Shown piece by piece: positions 41,904-50,788 of a stretch of 64,000 nt of DNA. A program made the translations under genes and the position numbers. This DNA is from Anaerolineales bacterium (GTDB taxonomy: Bacteria > Chloroflexota > Anaerolineae > Anaerolineales > Villigracilaceae). A model generated the notes under the pieces. The model was not told the DNA's origin. It saw only the letters and a program-made list of their open reading frames with translations, and made no database searches. Location of the stretch: the NCBI GenBank assembly GCA_015075725.1, contig JABTTV010000001.1:4021223-4085222 (forward strand). Direction: 5' to 3'. Positions within the stretch are counted from its first letter, which is position 1. Each line of letters begins with the position of its first letter.

Positions 41904-42002
41904 GACACTACTCCTACGATGATTCATCTACAAAGGCAAAACTTTCATTCAACCCGATTTTACAGTAATAATCTCGCAGGCTCAGCATAAATAACAGGAA
42001 TA

Positions 42003-43604
42003 TCAAGGGGCGGGCTGGGTGTCGCGTCGATAATTCTCCAGTAACTCATCATAATACCCGGTATTGAAACGAACGATCTCCTGAAACCGTCCCGGAGCGG
42101 ACAGGCTGCCATGGATCAAGATCGAGAGTTTCTCGTAATAAAGTTGAAGGTCCGGGTGTTGAATCAAGTTAGCTGCAAAACCCGACCGGATCGTTTCAAA
42201 ATAACCGGCGGGCATCTTGCGTTCATAATGTCCAATGGCTCCCGGTGAATCAACCGGCAAATGCGCCCGAAGCGGATCCGCCAGGGCGTGGGTATCGATG
42301 ATATAGATGTCGGGTCCCGCATAGTAACCAAACATGCCGATCGTGTTCATCTGCACGGGGGAGATTTTTACCTGACCGGCTTCCAATCCCTTGGTTGCGA
42401 GGTCATGCCGCCCCCCGTGTTTGACGTAGTTGATCCAGCCATTGGCATCGAAATAATAAAAGCGTTCACTGACGATGTCGTATTGATCCGAATAAAGCCC
42501 GGGCTGGCCTGAATGGGTCGACATCGGCGGCCGTTCTGCAGAGAGACCCGTCAAAATCAACATCAGGAAAAGGAGTTGAAGAACCCGGGGCGGGATCTCT
42601 CCGAAAAGATTACGTGCGTTGAAGGTCAGCAACAGCGTCAGCCCAATCTGGAAGATGGCAGAGAAATACCTTCCGGACATGAAGTCACCGCCGATCCATA
42701 GCACATAAGCGATATATAAGACGCAACTAACGGCCAGGCAGATGCGTTTTGAATCACGCTGAAAGAAGGCCGACAACACCCCAAACAGAACCGTTCCCAG
42801 AGTCAACGGATCCCAATGAAAGGAATTCTCGATGTATGCAATCCCCTGTTTCAACAATAGGTCCGAGGGCAGATGCGTAGCCGCCTTGGCATAATAAGTG
42901 TTCGGGAAGGGAAACCCATAATAAAAGAGTGCAAATAATTCCCAGACGACGAAGGGCAGGAAACCCACCAGAAACAGGATGACGGAGCGTCCGAACTGAT
43001 GCCTGCGAGCAAACAGGAGCTGGATCAAAGCCGGGAGGAAGAGCAGGATCGTGTCCATGCGGTTTAAAACCCCCAAACCTGCCAGAAGGGATAATTGGAA
43101 AAACCGTTTCGATGTCAGCGGTTCGGGCCGAAAATAAATCACGAGAAAGCCCGCCAAAAGCAAATGCGTCAGCGGATTTTCCAGCCCGGACGACGAATAA
43201 TCGACAAACGCGGACGAACTTCCGATCAGAATCACAGCAAGAGCGAGTTGAATCAAACCGGGAGTGAACGTGCGGAGAAATATCCAAAGTGTCCAAACGG
43301 AAAGGACCAGGGAAGGGATGTAAAATACATACAACGGATCAGCGACAAACATGCCGACCGGGATCAACAGGATCAACCATAAAGGATGGGTAAAAGCCTG
43401 TACCCGTTCCCCCACATTCCAGACCAGCCCGTACCCATGCAGAAAATTATCGACGGTCCTCAGCGTAATAAAGGCATCGTCGGAAACCCACAAATTTCTT
43501 ATCAGAATGAAGACAAGCAGGGAGAGCCCGAGATAGCGCAACGTCGATACGCGATTCTTGATTTTTACTTTTAACTCCATTGGGTTTTGCCGATCTTCGG
43601 ACAT
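42003..43604 (-). CDS. multi-pass membrane protein, glycosyltransferase-39-like
   Basis: A 533-residue membrane protein; ATG 43604 is preferred, frame open to 43655. It has around eleven helices in the first 380 residues and a soluble C-terminal part. An acidic pair after the first helix (WVSDDAFITLRTVDNFLHGYGLVWNVGERVQAFTHPLW) and the general layout match membrane glycosyltransferases of the GT-C type that use lipid-linked sugars. The acceptor is unknown. The gene stands alone. Confidence 0.75.
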   Translation of the reverse strand: MSEDRQNPMELKVKIKNRVSTLRYLGLSLLVFILIRNLWVSDDAFITLRTVDNFLHGYGLVWNVGERVQAFTHPLWLILLIPVGMFVADPLYVFYIPSLVLSVWTLWIFLRTFTPGLIQLALAVILIGSSSAFVDYSSSGLENPLTHLLLAGFLVIYFRPEPLTSKRFFQLSLLAGLGVLNRMDTILLFLPALIQLLFARRHQFGRSVILFLVGFLPFVVWELFALFYYGFPFPNTYYAKAATHLPSDLLLKQGIAYIENSFHWDPLTLGTVLFGVLSAFFQRDSKRICLAVSCVLYIAYVLWIGGDFMSGRYFSAIFQIGLTLLLTFNARNLFGEIPPRVLQLLFLMLILTGLSAERPPMSTHSGQPGLYSDQYDIVSERFYYFDANGWINYVKHGGRHDLATKGLEAGQVKISPVQMNTIGMFGYYAGPDIYIIDTHALADPLRAHLPVDSPGAIGHYERKMPAGYFETIRSGFAANLIQHPDLQLYYEKLSILIHGSLSAPGRFQEIVRFNTGYYDELLENYRRDTQPAP

Positions 43605-43757
43605 TGCCTCGTTTTTATCATTCCATTCTATCGATGCCGGGCAAATTATACCCAAGGGTATCGATGCTTGACCTCGCCCACCGAGTTCCAGAATATTCAG
43701 ATCAGCAAGTCGATCGGCGGTATAATCGCAAAAATCCTATTTTACGGAGGCAGAATT

Positions 43758-44030
43758 ATGGACTTCTTCTCGATCATCGTTTGGATTGCCTTTGGCGCGC
43801 TGGCAGGCTGGATCGCGAGCCTTATCATGAGGACCGACCGCCAGATGGGTGCGCTCGCCAACATCGTCGTCGGCATCGCAGGCGCATTCATCGGCGGTTT
43901 CATCATGAATTTTTTCGGGAAGGCTGGCGTGACCGGATTCAATTTTTACAGTTTCCTCGTGGCAGTCGGCGGCGCAGTAGTCCTGATCTGGCTGGTCAAT
44001 TTGATCCGCGGCGGGCGCAGACGCAGATAG
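43758..44030 (+). CDS. GlsB/YeaQ/YmgE-type membrane protein
   Basis: A 90-residue protein with three helices. ATG 43758 has ACGGAGG just before it. IVWIAFGALAGWIASLIMRTDRQMGALANIVVGIAGAFIGGFIMNFF is the transglycosylase-associated (Transgly_assoc) signature. These proteins are abundant under stress in many bacteria; their role is not established. TATAAT at 43721-43726 gives a short leader with a ribosome binding site. Confidence 0.9.
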   Translation: MDFFSIIVWIAFGALAGWIASLIMRTDRQMGALANIVVGIAGAFIGGFIMNFFGKAGVTGFNFYSFLVAVGGAVVLIWLVNLIRGGRRRR

Positions 44031-44054
44031 ATCGCAGACAATAATGGTGAAAGC

Positions 44055-44085
44055 AAAATCCCAGTCCATCACGGCTGGGGTTTTT
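44055..44085. terminator. bidirectional terminator between convergent genes
   Basis: AAAAT-CCCAG (44055-44064) and CTGGG-GTTTTT (44075-44085) around a ten-base loop, between the end of the YeaQ-type gene and that of fumarylacetoacetase. Confidence 0.75.
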
Positions 44086-45307
44086 ATTGGAGGGTTGGGA
44101 GGATCTTCGCCGTCACTTCGCCAAATCCGATTCGGTAACCGTTTCCCTGACAATATCCCTTAATTGTCACCGTATCCCCATCCTGTAAAAATGTCCGTGT
44201 TTCGCCGCCCGGCAATTGGATCGGTCTTTCGCCTCGCCAGGTCAGTTCGAGCATCGAACCCAAACTATCTTCCGTTGGTCCGCTGATGGTCCCCGTGCCG
44301 CACAAATCGCCGGGACGCATGTTGCAGCCGGTAACGGTGTGGTGAGCCAGCATCTGCCCGATGCTCCAATATAAATGTTTCATATTCGAGCGGCTGATGG
44401 TTTGCGGAGCATCCATCCGTGCGGATTGCAGAGTCACTTCGAGCGCAATATCGAATCCGGATACAGAGTCCGCTCTGAGGTAAGGGAGAGGCGCGGGATC
44501 CTGTTCAGGTCCGCGCACGCGAAATGGTTCCAACGCATCCATCGTCACCACCCAGGGAGAAATGGACGTCGCAAAATTTTTTGCAAGGAATGGCCCCAGC
44601 GGTTGGTATTCCCATGCCTGAATATCGCGTGCGCTCCAATCGTTGAGCAGGACCATTCCGAAAATTTGCTCATCCGCCTTATCGATCGAAATCGGTTTTC
44701 CCAATTCATTGCCCGTCCCGACAAAAAATCCCACCTCCAATTCAAAATCCAACTGGCGCGTTGCAGCAAATTCCGGCGACGAATCACTGCCCTTCATCTG
44801 TCCGCGTGGACGAATCACATCCGTGCCGGAGAGAATCACCGAACTTGCGCGTCCATGATAGCCAACCGGAAGATGAATCCAGTTGGGCATGAGCGCATTT
44901 TCCTTGCCGCGAAACATGACGCCCACATTCGTGGCATGCTCGCGCGACGCATAGAAGTCGGTGTAATCGCCGATATTCACAGGAAGATGCATATGGACCT
45001 GATCGATGGGAATCACCGCCTCCTTCTTAAAGGACGCCTGCTCCTCGCCAAGAATCCTGACCAAACGCTGACGCATTTCCCGCCATATCTCCCGTCCCGA
45101 TGCCATGAATCGATTCAAGGACGAGTCGGCAAAGAAGCCGTGTCTTTTTCCGAGTAAGTTTTCTTCGTCGAGCACGGAGAGGTCAATGACAAAATCGCCA
45201 AGCCTTGTGCCAACCCGTGGACGCGGATTCGCATTCGTGGAAAAAACCCCAAACGGCAGGTTTTGAATCGGAAAATCGGTGTCGGGGTGGATATCGATAA
45301 AGGGCAT
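44084..45307 (-). CDS. fahA: fumarylacetoacetase
   Basis: A 407-residue protein close to the full-length FAH size. N-terminal SH3-like domain (FPIQNLPFGVFSTNANPRPRVGTRLGDFVIDLSVL) and catalytic domain with TDFYASREHATNVGVMF, MFRGKENALMPNWIHLPVGYHGRASSVI, PRGQMKG, FELEVGFFVG and NDWSARDIQAWEYQPLGPFLAKNFATSISPW. It cleaves fumarylacetoacetate to fumarate and acetoacetate in tyrosine/homogentisate breakdown. Homogentisate dioxygenase was not seen nearby. The 309-residue neighbour upstream is probably linked. Confidence 0.95.
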   Translation of the reverse strand: MPFIDIHPDTDFPIQNLPFGVFSTNANPRPRVGTRLGDFVIDLSVLDEENLLGKRHGFFADSSLNRFMASGREIWREMRQRLVRILGEEQASFKKEAVIPIDQVHMHLPVNIGDYTDFYASREHATNVGVMFRGKENALMPNWIHLPVGYHGRASSVILSGTDVIRPRGQMKGSDSSPEFAATRQLDFELEVGFFVGTGNELGKPISIDKADEQIFGMVLLNDWSARDIQAWEYQPLGPFLAKNFATSISPWVVTMDALEPFRVRGPEQDPAPLPYLRADSVSGFDIALEVTLQSARMDAPQTISRSNMKHLYWSIGQMLAHHTVTGCNMRPGDLCGTGTISGPTEDSLGSMLELTWRGERPIQLPGGETRTFLQDGDTVTIKGYCQGNGYRIGFGEVTAKILPTLQ

Positions 45308-45350
45308 AAATCATCCTGTTGATAAATATATTTTCCGCGCGTCGATGCGA

Positions 45351-46280
45351 TTACATGAGATCAAGATTTCTCAGGTCTTCCCGTGGCTCGTCAAAACTGC
45401 AACTCCCAAATGAAGTCACAACCCCTCTGGCACTGACGATTTCAGATACCGATGCGCGCAGACCCTTCCATTCGAATCCGTTTTCATCAAAAACAAAATT
45501 CGACGGGTCTTCGTCCTCAAGGATTTCCCGGACTTGAGTTGGGGGTATTCCAACTGCCATAGACAAAATTCCGGCGCTAAACACATTAAGAAAACCGTGC
45601 ATCTTTGTTCGGACGCTCTCGTTATAATGCCGCAGCGGATGATGCAGTCCTGCCGTGCATTTCATCGGGACGCCTGCTTCCCGGACTTCCGTGATCGCCC
45701 AAGCCACCTGCGCCGGGGAAGGGAAGGCCTCCGCAGCCACGCCGCCGGTGCGGAGTTTGAATCCAATATGCTTATCCCTCACTTTTCGCAACGCGCGAAT
45801 CAATTTTTCTGCGCGCTCATACCAGCCTTCGCCAAAAGGCGCTTCGAAAAAGACGGTGATCCCGTTTCTGTTCAACGCGTCGGTGGAACGTGTGACGGCA
45901 TCATTGGCGGCGAATTTATCCGCCAGCGTTGATGCAGGCAGACTCACTTCGAAGGTATCAACATTTGCCCTCAAACCGCGCGCTTCACGAAAGGAAAGGA
46001 TGTCGTCAATATCGAGGTTCACATTTCCAAGGAATTCATCCAGGTCCCTGCCGCCGCGCCCCAGGGCGGTAAAGGACAGGTTTGAATCGAAGCCTTGCAA
46101 CTCAAAAAGCCGTTTTGCCTGGACGACGAAGCGTGAAAGCATCCAGGCATCCGGGCTTGACTGATAATAAATAAAATTATTGAACGCTTCTCCCAGCGGC
46201 AAATTTGCGGGCGGGTACGTCCCCGCATAGTCGATGATATGTGACAAGAACGCCTTGAAGGATGAACTCTGCGGATTCAT
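45351..46280 (-). CDS. conserved protein beside fumarylacetoacetase, unknown
   Basis: A 309-residue soluble protein upstream of fahA in the same direction (43-bp gap). FEAPFGEGWYERAEKLIRALRKVRDKHIGFKLRTGGVAAEAFP and PMKCTAGLHHPLRHY suggest a barrel-type enzyme with a phosphate- or carboxylate-binding loop, but no family was recognised. A TATAAT seven bases before the ATG indicates its own leaderless promoter. The role may be in aromatic acid breakdown, based on position only. Confidence 0.75.
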   Translation of the reverse strand: MNPQSSSFKAFLSHIIDYAGTYPPANLPLGEAFNNFIYYQSSPDAWMLSRFVVQAKRLFELQGFDSNLSFTALGRGGRDLDEFLGNVNLDIDDILSFREARGLRANVDTFEVSLPASTLADKFAANDAVTRSTDALNRNGITVFFEAPFGEGWYERAEKLIRALRKVRDKHIGFKLRTGGVAAEAFPSPAQVAWAITEVREAGVPMKCTAGLHHPLRHYNESVRTKMHGFLNVFSAGILSMAVGIPPTQVREILEDEDPSNFVFDENGFEWKGLRASVSEIVSARGVVTSFGSCSFDEPREDLRNLDLM

Positions 46281-46287
46281 ACCCGCA

Positions 46288-46315
46288 ATTATAGCCGGAA
46301 AAAAATGGGTAAAAT
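46288..46315. promoter_or_regulatory. back-to-back -10 elements of a divergent gene pair
   Basis: On the minus strand TATAAT (46293-46288) lies seven bases before ATG 46280; on the plus strand TAAAAT (46310-46315) lies nine bases before ATG 46325. The two -10 boxes are 16 bases apart, so the -35 regions overlap the opposite promoter. Both genes may be leaderless and mutually exclusive in transcription. Confidence 0.4.
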
Positions 46316-46324
46316 TGAAGCATC

Positions 46325-47239
46325 ATGCCCCGCCTGCTCATACTCAGCAGGGATGCCGAAGACTATCGGAAAATTCTTGCGTCGGCAGATCTCCCCGATC
46401 TGATCATTGAAAACAGCCCTTCCAAAGACTGCGAGATCATCTTTGGCGCGCCTTCCATGATCCCAGGTGTTTTGAATGATCTGCCCAATCTGCGCTGGGT
46501 CCAGTCCATGTGGGCGGGCGTGGAGCCGCTGTTGATTCCTTTGCTTCGCAAAGATTACCTGTTGACCAACGCGCGCGGGGTTTTTGGCGGGTTGATGGCT
46601 GAGTATGTAATTGGCTATCTACTCGCTCATGAGAGAAAGGTCTTTTCACGAAGACAGTCGCAATTGAGCAAAACGTGGGATAAAACCCTCACAGGCACGC
46701 TGCGTGGAAAAACCATCGGCTTGCTGGGCGTCGGCTCCATCGGCGAGGAAGTGGCGAGCGCGGCAAAGTTCTTCGGGATGAATGTGCGCGGATTTACAAG
46801 GTCGAGCGAAACATCCCCGGATGTGGACAGGTATTACCATCACGGTCATCTGTCCGAATTCGCAACAGGATTGGATTATCTTGTCAGCATTTTGCCGGAC
46901 ACGAATGAAACTCATAAAATTGTGAACGCAGAGGTTTTGAAGACCCTGCCGCCTAACGCTATTTTCATTAACGTGGGACGCGGTTCTTCATTGGATGAAT
47001 CCGCGCTTCTGGATGCATTGAATCAAAACAGGATCGCCGGGGCGGTGTTGGATGTCTTCGAGCATGAACCGCTCCCGCCGGATCATCCATTTTGGGATGC
47101 GAAAAACCTGATCATGACCTTCCACACATCCGCGCCGAGTTTCCCGGAGGATATCGCAAAGATCTTCATTGAAAATTACCGGCTTTATCTGGCAGGTAAA
47201 CCGCTAAAATATCAAGTGGATTTTGAAAAGGGATATTAG
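46325..47239 (+). CDS. D-2-hydroxyacid dehydrogenase family protein
   Basis: A 304-residue NAD(P)-dependent D-isomer dehydrogenase. The nucleotide-binding loop is GLLGVGSIGEEVASAAKFFG (Gly-x-Gly-x-x-Gly). Catalytic positions in the usual order: Arg in FINVGRGSSLDE, then Glu in DVFEHEP, and a His in the segment FHTSAP. It reduces 2-oxoacids such as glyoxylate or hydroxypyruvate, or runs the reverse. It precedes the threonine dehydratase-like gene. Confidence 0.9.
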   Translation: MPRLLILSRDAEDYRKILASADLPDLIIENSPSKDCEIIFGAPSMIPGVLNDLPNLRWVQSMWAGVEPLLIPLLRKDYLLTNARGVFGGLMAEYVIGYLLAHERKVFSRRQSQLSKTWDKTLTGTLRGKTIGLLGVGSIGEEVASAAKFFGMNVRGFTRSSETSPDVDRYYHHGHLSEFATGLDYLVSILPDTNETHKIVNAEVLKTLPPNAIFINVGRGSSLDESALLDALNQNRIAGAVLDVFEHEPLPPDHPFWDAKNLIMTFHTSAPSFPEDIAKIFIENYRLYLAGKPLKYQVDFEKGY

Positions 47240-47265
47240 CGCGGAAAGTAGAGATTGGAGAATTA

Positions 47266-48213
47266 ATGTCAGTTTCACTGGACGATATCAAATCCGCAGC
47301 CAGACGCATCACGCCGTATATCCACCGGACGCCAGTCCTGACCAGCCAAAGCCTGGATCAACGGGTTGGCGCGCAAATCTTTATGAAGTGCGAAAACCTG
47401 CAGAAAGTGGGTGCGTTCAAGTTTCGCGGGGCAAGTAATGCAGTCTGGTCGCTGACGGACGAGGAAGCAAAGCGCGGAGTCGTCACCCACTCGTCCGGGA
47501 ATCACGCGCAGGCACTGGCATTGGCGGCAAAGATGCGCGGCATCCCTGCATATATTGTCATGCCGGAAAATGCGCCGCTGGTGAAGAAAAACGCCGTCGC
47601 AGGTTATGGCGGAAATATCACATTCTGCGAGCCGACGCTCCAAGCAAGGGAAAGCGCGATGGAGAAGATCAGGCTCGATACGGGTGCGAGCGTCATCCAT
47701 CCTTACAACGATGAACATGTGATCGCAGGTCAGGCCACAGCGGCCTTGGAACTTCTTGAAGATATCCCCGATCTGGACGTGATCATCGCGCCGGTCGGCG
47801 GAGGCGGATTATTAAGTGGAACATCAATTGCCGCGACAGGGATCAGAAAAGGAATACGGGTTATCGGTGCAGAGCCTGAAAAAGCGGATGATGCTTTTCG
47901 CTCCATGAAAGCTGGAGAGATCGTCCCGTCGTCACACCCTAAAACGATCGCCGATGGGCTCCTCACTTCACTGGGCACGCTGACATTTCCGATCATCCTG
48001 AAACGCGTCGAGCAGATTGTCACAGTCAGCGAAACAGGGATCATCGAATCGATGAAGTTCATTTGGGAACGCGCGAAAATCATCATCGAACCCTCTGCAG
48101 CGACCGTCATTGCCGTCCCATGGGAGAACAAGATCGACCTGAGCGGATTAAAAGTTGGAGTAATCCTCAGCGGCGGGAATGTGGACCTCGAAAAATTACC
48201 CTGGCAAAAGTAA
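47266..48213 (+). CDS. PLP-dependent threonine/serine dehydratase-type enzyme
   Basis: A 315-residue fold-type II PLP enzyme: KCENLQKVGAFKFRGASNAV (PLP Lys in FKFRG), SSGNHAQALALAAKM, GGGGLLSGTSIA (phosphate loop) and the final SGGNVDL. It lacks a C-terminal ACT regulatory domain, so it resembles the short catabolic threonine dehydratases/serine racemases. GGAG before ATG 47266. Confidence 0.9.
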   Translation: MSVSLDDIKSAARRITPYIHRTPVLTSQSLDQRVGAQIFMKCENLQKVGAFKFRGASNAVWSLTDEEAKRGVVTHSSGNHAQALALAAKMRGIPAYIVMPENAPLVKKNAVAGYGGNITFCEPTLQARESAMEKIRLDTGASVIHPYNDEHVIAGQATAALELLEDIPDLDVIIAPVGGGGLLSGTSIAATGIRKGIRVIGAEPEKADDAFRSMKAGEIVPSSHPKTIADGLLTSLGTLTFPIILKRVEQIVTVSETGIIESMKFIWERAKIIIEPSAATVIAVPWENKIDLSGLKVGVILSGGNVDLEKLPWQK

Positions 48214-48223
48214 CCAATTCCTT

Positions 48224-48377
48224 TAGAGAGCGTTTTGAAATTGTCATTTCAAGTGGCGCAAAGCGCCTTGAGAAATCTTGTTTGCGCAAATCCAAGATTT
48301 CTCCTCGCTATCGCTCGTCGAAATGACAAAAATAACGCGTTATAAGGCACAAAACAGGATTTATAAAACACTCTCTA
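48224..48377. mobile_element. MITE-like element with TA duplication
   Basis: Ends GAGAGCGTTTT (48226-48236) and AAAACACTCTC (48365-48375) are inverted repeats with one mismatch, flanked by TA at 48224-48225 and 48376-48377, as expected for a Tc1/mariner or IS630-like target duplication. The 150-bp interior has no gene. It contains a second palindromic set: TTGTCATTTC (48241-48250) with GAAATGACAA (48320-48329), GAGAAATCTTG (48270-48280) with CAAGATTTCTC (48293-48303), and a small hairpin GGCGC-AAA-GCGCC (48255-48267). Confidence 0.75.
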
Positions 48378-48455
48378 TCAGCTAAGATGATCAATATGCG
48401 GGGATTGCAAGTATAGGCGGTAACGAGCCCGCAGGTGGCATTACTCTTGCAACGG

Positions 48456-48461
48456 TATAAT
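48456..48461 (+). promoter_or_regulatory. -10 box before the KdpD-like gene
   Basis: TATAAT 14 bases before ATG 48476, giving a leader of only about seven bases. No clear -35. Confidence 0.4.
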
Positions 48462-48475
48462 GTATCTCATACAAC

Positions 48476-49930
48476 ATGAAGCGTTCGGCATTTCTCTCTC
48501 GCGCCTCGCCACATCTTTTCGCACTCGGCATAATCGCCCTTGTCACGGCGGTTTTGTTTACCTTGCGCGATGAACTTAACACAACCCTCGTTGCCCTGCT
48601 GTACCTTATTCCTTTGGGTTCGATTACAGCCTTTTGGGGGCTTGGAGCGGGCATCACAAGCGCGCTGGCGGAATTCCTGATGTTGAATTATTTTTTCATC
48701 CAGCCTTATTACAATTTCGGAGTTCACCAACCCGCCGATGTATTAATCCTTGCCGTATTTTTGATCGTGGCGATAGCCATCAGCCAGTTGGTCGGCCGGC
48801 TGCAGTCCGGTCTCGCCGCTGCCACAGCCCGCGAACGGGAAGCAACCCAGTTATACGAACTCAGCACGGCGCTCGCAGGCATGCATGATCCCAAGACCAT
48901 TGCTGAGATCCTTTCGAGCCATACGCAGGCCGTTTTGAGCTGTGAAGCAGTGGAGTTGAACATGCGCGGAAATCCTCCGATCATTTGCCGCCTACCGGAT
49001 ACAAATCCGCCTCCGCGTCCGCCGGAATGGACGGTTCCCATCCAATTAACTGAAGATATCCTTGGTGAGATTCGACTCTGGAGAGCAGAGCCATCCCTGA
49101 CCGCCGCCGAAAAACAGCTACTGCAGATTTTTGCCAGCCAGGGAGCGCTTGCCTTCGAACGCGCACGCCTTGCACAGGCGGAATCCCGGACGCGAATCCT
49201 CGAAGAAAGTGACAGACTGAAATCCGTGATCCTCTCATCTGTCTCGCATGAATTAAGGACTCCGCTCTCGACCATCAAAGCTGCAGCGTCAAGCTTGAGA
49301 GGTAATGAAGTCAGTTGGGAATCGCCTGCACGGTCCGAACTTATCGCCGCCATCGACGACGAATCCGACCATTTGAACATCCTGGTCGGCAATCTCCTTG
49401 ACATGTCGCGGATCGAATCGGGCGTACTCAAACCGAAACGCGAATGGAATATTCTGCCCGAGATCATTGGTAGTGTCCTCGCCCGCATGAAACGTTGGAC
49501 CGGCAGCCATCGCATCGAAGTGGATGCGCCTGAGAACTTGCCTCTTGTCCCCGTTGATTATGTGCAGATGGAACAAGTCTTCACAAACCTCCTCAGCAAC
49601 AGCGCGAAATACGCGCCGGAGAAATCCGTGATTCGCATCCGGGCATTTGTGGAAGGTGATTTAATGCATGTCATCCTCCATAACCAGGGACCGCATGTGC
49701 CTCAGGACCTTCTCGAAAAGATATTCGACAAGTTCTTTCGCCTGACTGCCACAGACCGCGTGACCGGCACGGGGCTGGGGCTTTCCATCTGCAAGGGAAT
49801 CATCGAAGCGCATGGCGGGCGACTCTGGGCAGAAAATGTAACCGATGGACTCGCGTTCAATTTCACCATTCCACTGAAATGGGAAGGCATGCCGCCTCCC
49901 AAAATGCCGATCGACCCGGAGGTCGAATGA
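48476..49930 (+). CDS. KdpD-like sensor kinase (C-terminal half only)
   Basis: A 484-residue kinase. The membrane part (about 12-110) has three to four helices typical of the KdpD transmembrane region (DUF4118), followed by a GAF-like section (about 125-235), HisKA (His near 258, SHELRTPLSTIKAAASSL) and the ATPase domain (NLLSNSAKYAPEKS, TGTGLGLSICKGI). The cytoplasmic KdpD sensor and USP-like N-terminal domains are absent. The stop overlaps the KdpE start by ATGA. Linked by order to the KimA-type transporter, it may sense potassium or osmotic conditions. Confidence 0.9.
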   Translation: MKRSAFLSRASPHLFALGIIALVTAVLFTLRDELNTTLVALLYLIPLGSITAFWGLGAGITSALAEFLMLNYFFIQPYYNFGVHQPADVLILAVFLIVAIAISQLVGRLQSGLAAATAREREATQLYELSTALAGMHDPKTIAEILSSHTQAVLSCEAVELNMRGNPPIICRLPDTNPPPRPPEWTVPIQLTEDILGEIRLWRAEPSLTAAEKQLLQIFASQGALAFERARLAQAESRTRILEESDRLKSVILSSVSHELRTPLSTIKAAASSLRGNEVSWESPARSELIAAIDDESDHLNILVGNLLDMSRIESGVLKPKREWNILPEIIGSVLARMKRWTGSHRIEVDAPENLPLVPVDYVQMEQVFTNLLSNSAKYAPEKSVIRIRAFVEGDLMHVILHNQGPHVPQDLLEKIFDKFFRLTATDRVTGTGLGLSICKGIIEAHGGRLWAENVTDGLAFNFTIPLKWEGMPPPKMPIDPEVE

Positions 49931-50622
49931 GCAATGCCCCACTTATCCTTGTCATCGATGATGAACCCCAGATCCAGCGCGCGATTCGCACCATTCTGAC
50001 AGAGAAGGGATTCAACGTCACGACAGCTAGCCGGGGGGAGGAAGGGCTTACTCTCGCCGCTGCGAAGGAGCCGGACATCGTGATCCTCGATCTTGGATTA
50101 CCCGATATGGATGGCGTCGAAGTCTGCACGCGCCTAAGGGAATGGACACAATGCCCGATCATCATCTTATCCGTGAGGGATAGCGAACAAGACAAGGTTA
50201 GAGCTCTCGACAAAGGCGCAGATGATTACCTCACAAAGCCTTTCGGCATCGAGGAACTGCTTGCGCGCGTGCGCGTGGCACTGCGTCATTCTGCGACGAA
50301 ACATGGCGCGCAAAACAAGGTCGTCAAGTCCGGAAATCTCACCGTTGATCTTGCATGGCATATCGTCAAACGCGGCGATGATGAGATCAAACTCACCGGC
50401 ACCGAATACAAATTGCTTGCCTTTCTTGCGGCAAATCACAGTCGTGTGCTAACCCACCAGAGCATCCTCACCAATGTATGGGATCCCGCCGATGCAGGCC
50501 ACACCGAATACCTGCGTGTTTACATGCGCCAGCTTCGAAAGAAACTCGAATCCGATCCAGAAAATCCGCAGATCATTCTGACCGAGCCGGGAATCGGGTA
50601 TCGCTTCATTGCGGATGAATGA
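49927..50622 (+). CDS. KdpE-like OmpR-family response regulator
   Basis: A 231-residue protein starting in the ATGA overlap with the kinase gene and behind GGAGG. REC domain with Asp55 (DIVILDLGLPDMDG) and a winged-helix output domain (LTGTEYKLLAFLAANHSRVLTHQSILTNVWDPADAGHTEYLRVYMRQLRKKLE). It resembles KdpE throughout. A terminator at 50683-50710 separates it from the next genes, yet they may share regulation by this protein. Confidence 0.95.
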   Translation: MSNAPLILVIDDEPQIQRAIRTILTEKGFNVTTASRGEEGLTLAAAKEPDIVILDLGLPDMDGVEVCTRLREWTQCPIIILSVRDSEQDKVRALDKGADDYLTKPFGIEELLARVRVALRHSATKHGAQNKVVKSGNLTVDLAWHIVKRGDDEIKLTGTEYKLLAFLAANHSRVLTHQSILTNVWDPADAGHTEYLRVYMRQLRKKLESDPENPQIILTEPGIGYRFIADE

Positions 50623-50637
50623 TGAAAGTAATGGAAG

Positions 50638-50664
50638 ATTGCTTCGGGCTAACGCCCTCGCAAT
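50638..50664. repeat. palindromic repeat fragment
   Basis: ATTGC-TTC-GGGC-TAAC-GCCC-TC-GCAAT, a stem with a symmetric internal bulge. It belongs to the same style of short repeats as those at 48241-48329 and 12721-12755. Confidence 0.5.
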
Positions 50665-50682
50665 GACAATGGTCACTTTACG

Positions 50683-50710
50683 ACGCCCTTACAAAAGGGC
50701 GTTTTTATTT
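50683..50710 (+). terminator. Rho-independent terminator after KdpE
   Basis: ACGCCCTT (50683-50690), loop ACAA, AAGGGCGT (50695-50702), then TTTTATTT. Confidence 0.85.
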
Positions 50711-50788
50711 GTCCTTTATGTGATTGCCGGAAATTTTTGTCACCGCTTTATTCGAGTTGGATACGATTCGATCATCATAAGAGGTGAC

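Noticed and set aside
48241..48329. Cloverleaf-like palindromes considered as a tRNA or small RNA
   Set aside because: The stems do not fit a tRNA, and there is no anticodon loop or T-loop; the MITE interpretation explains them.
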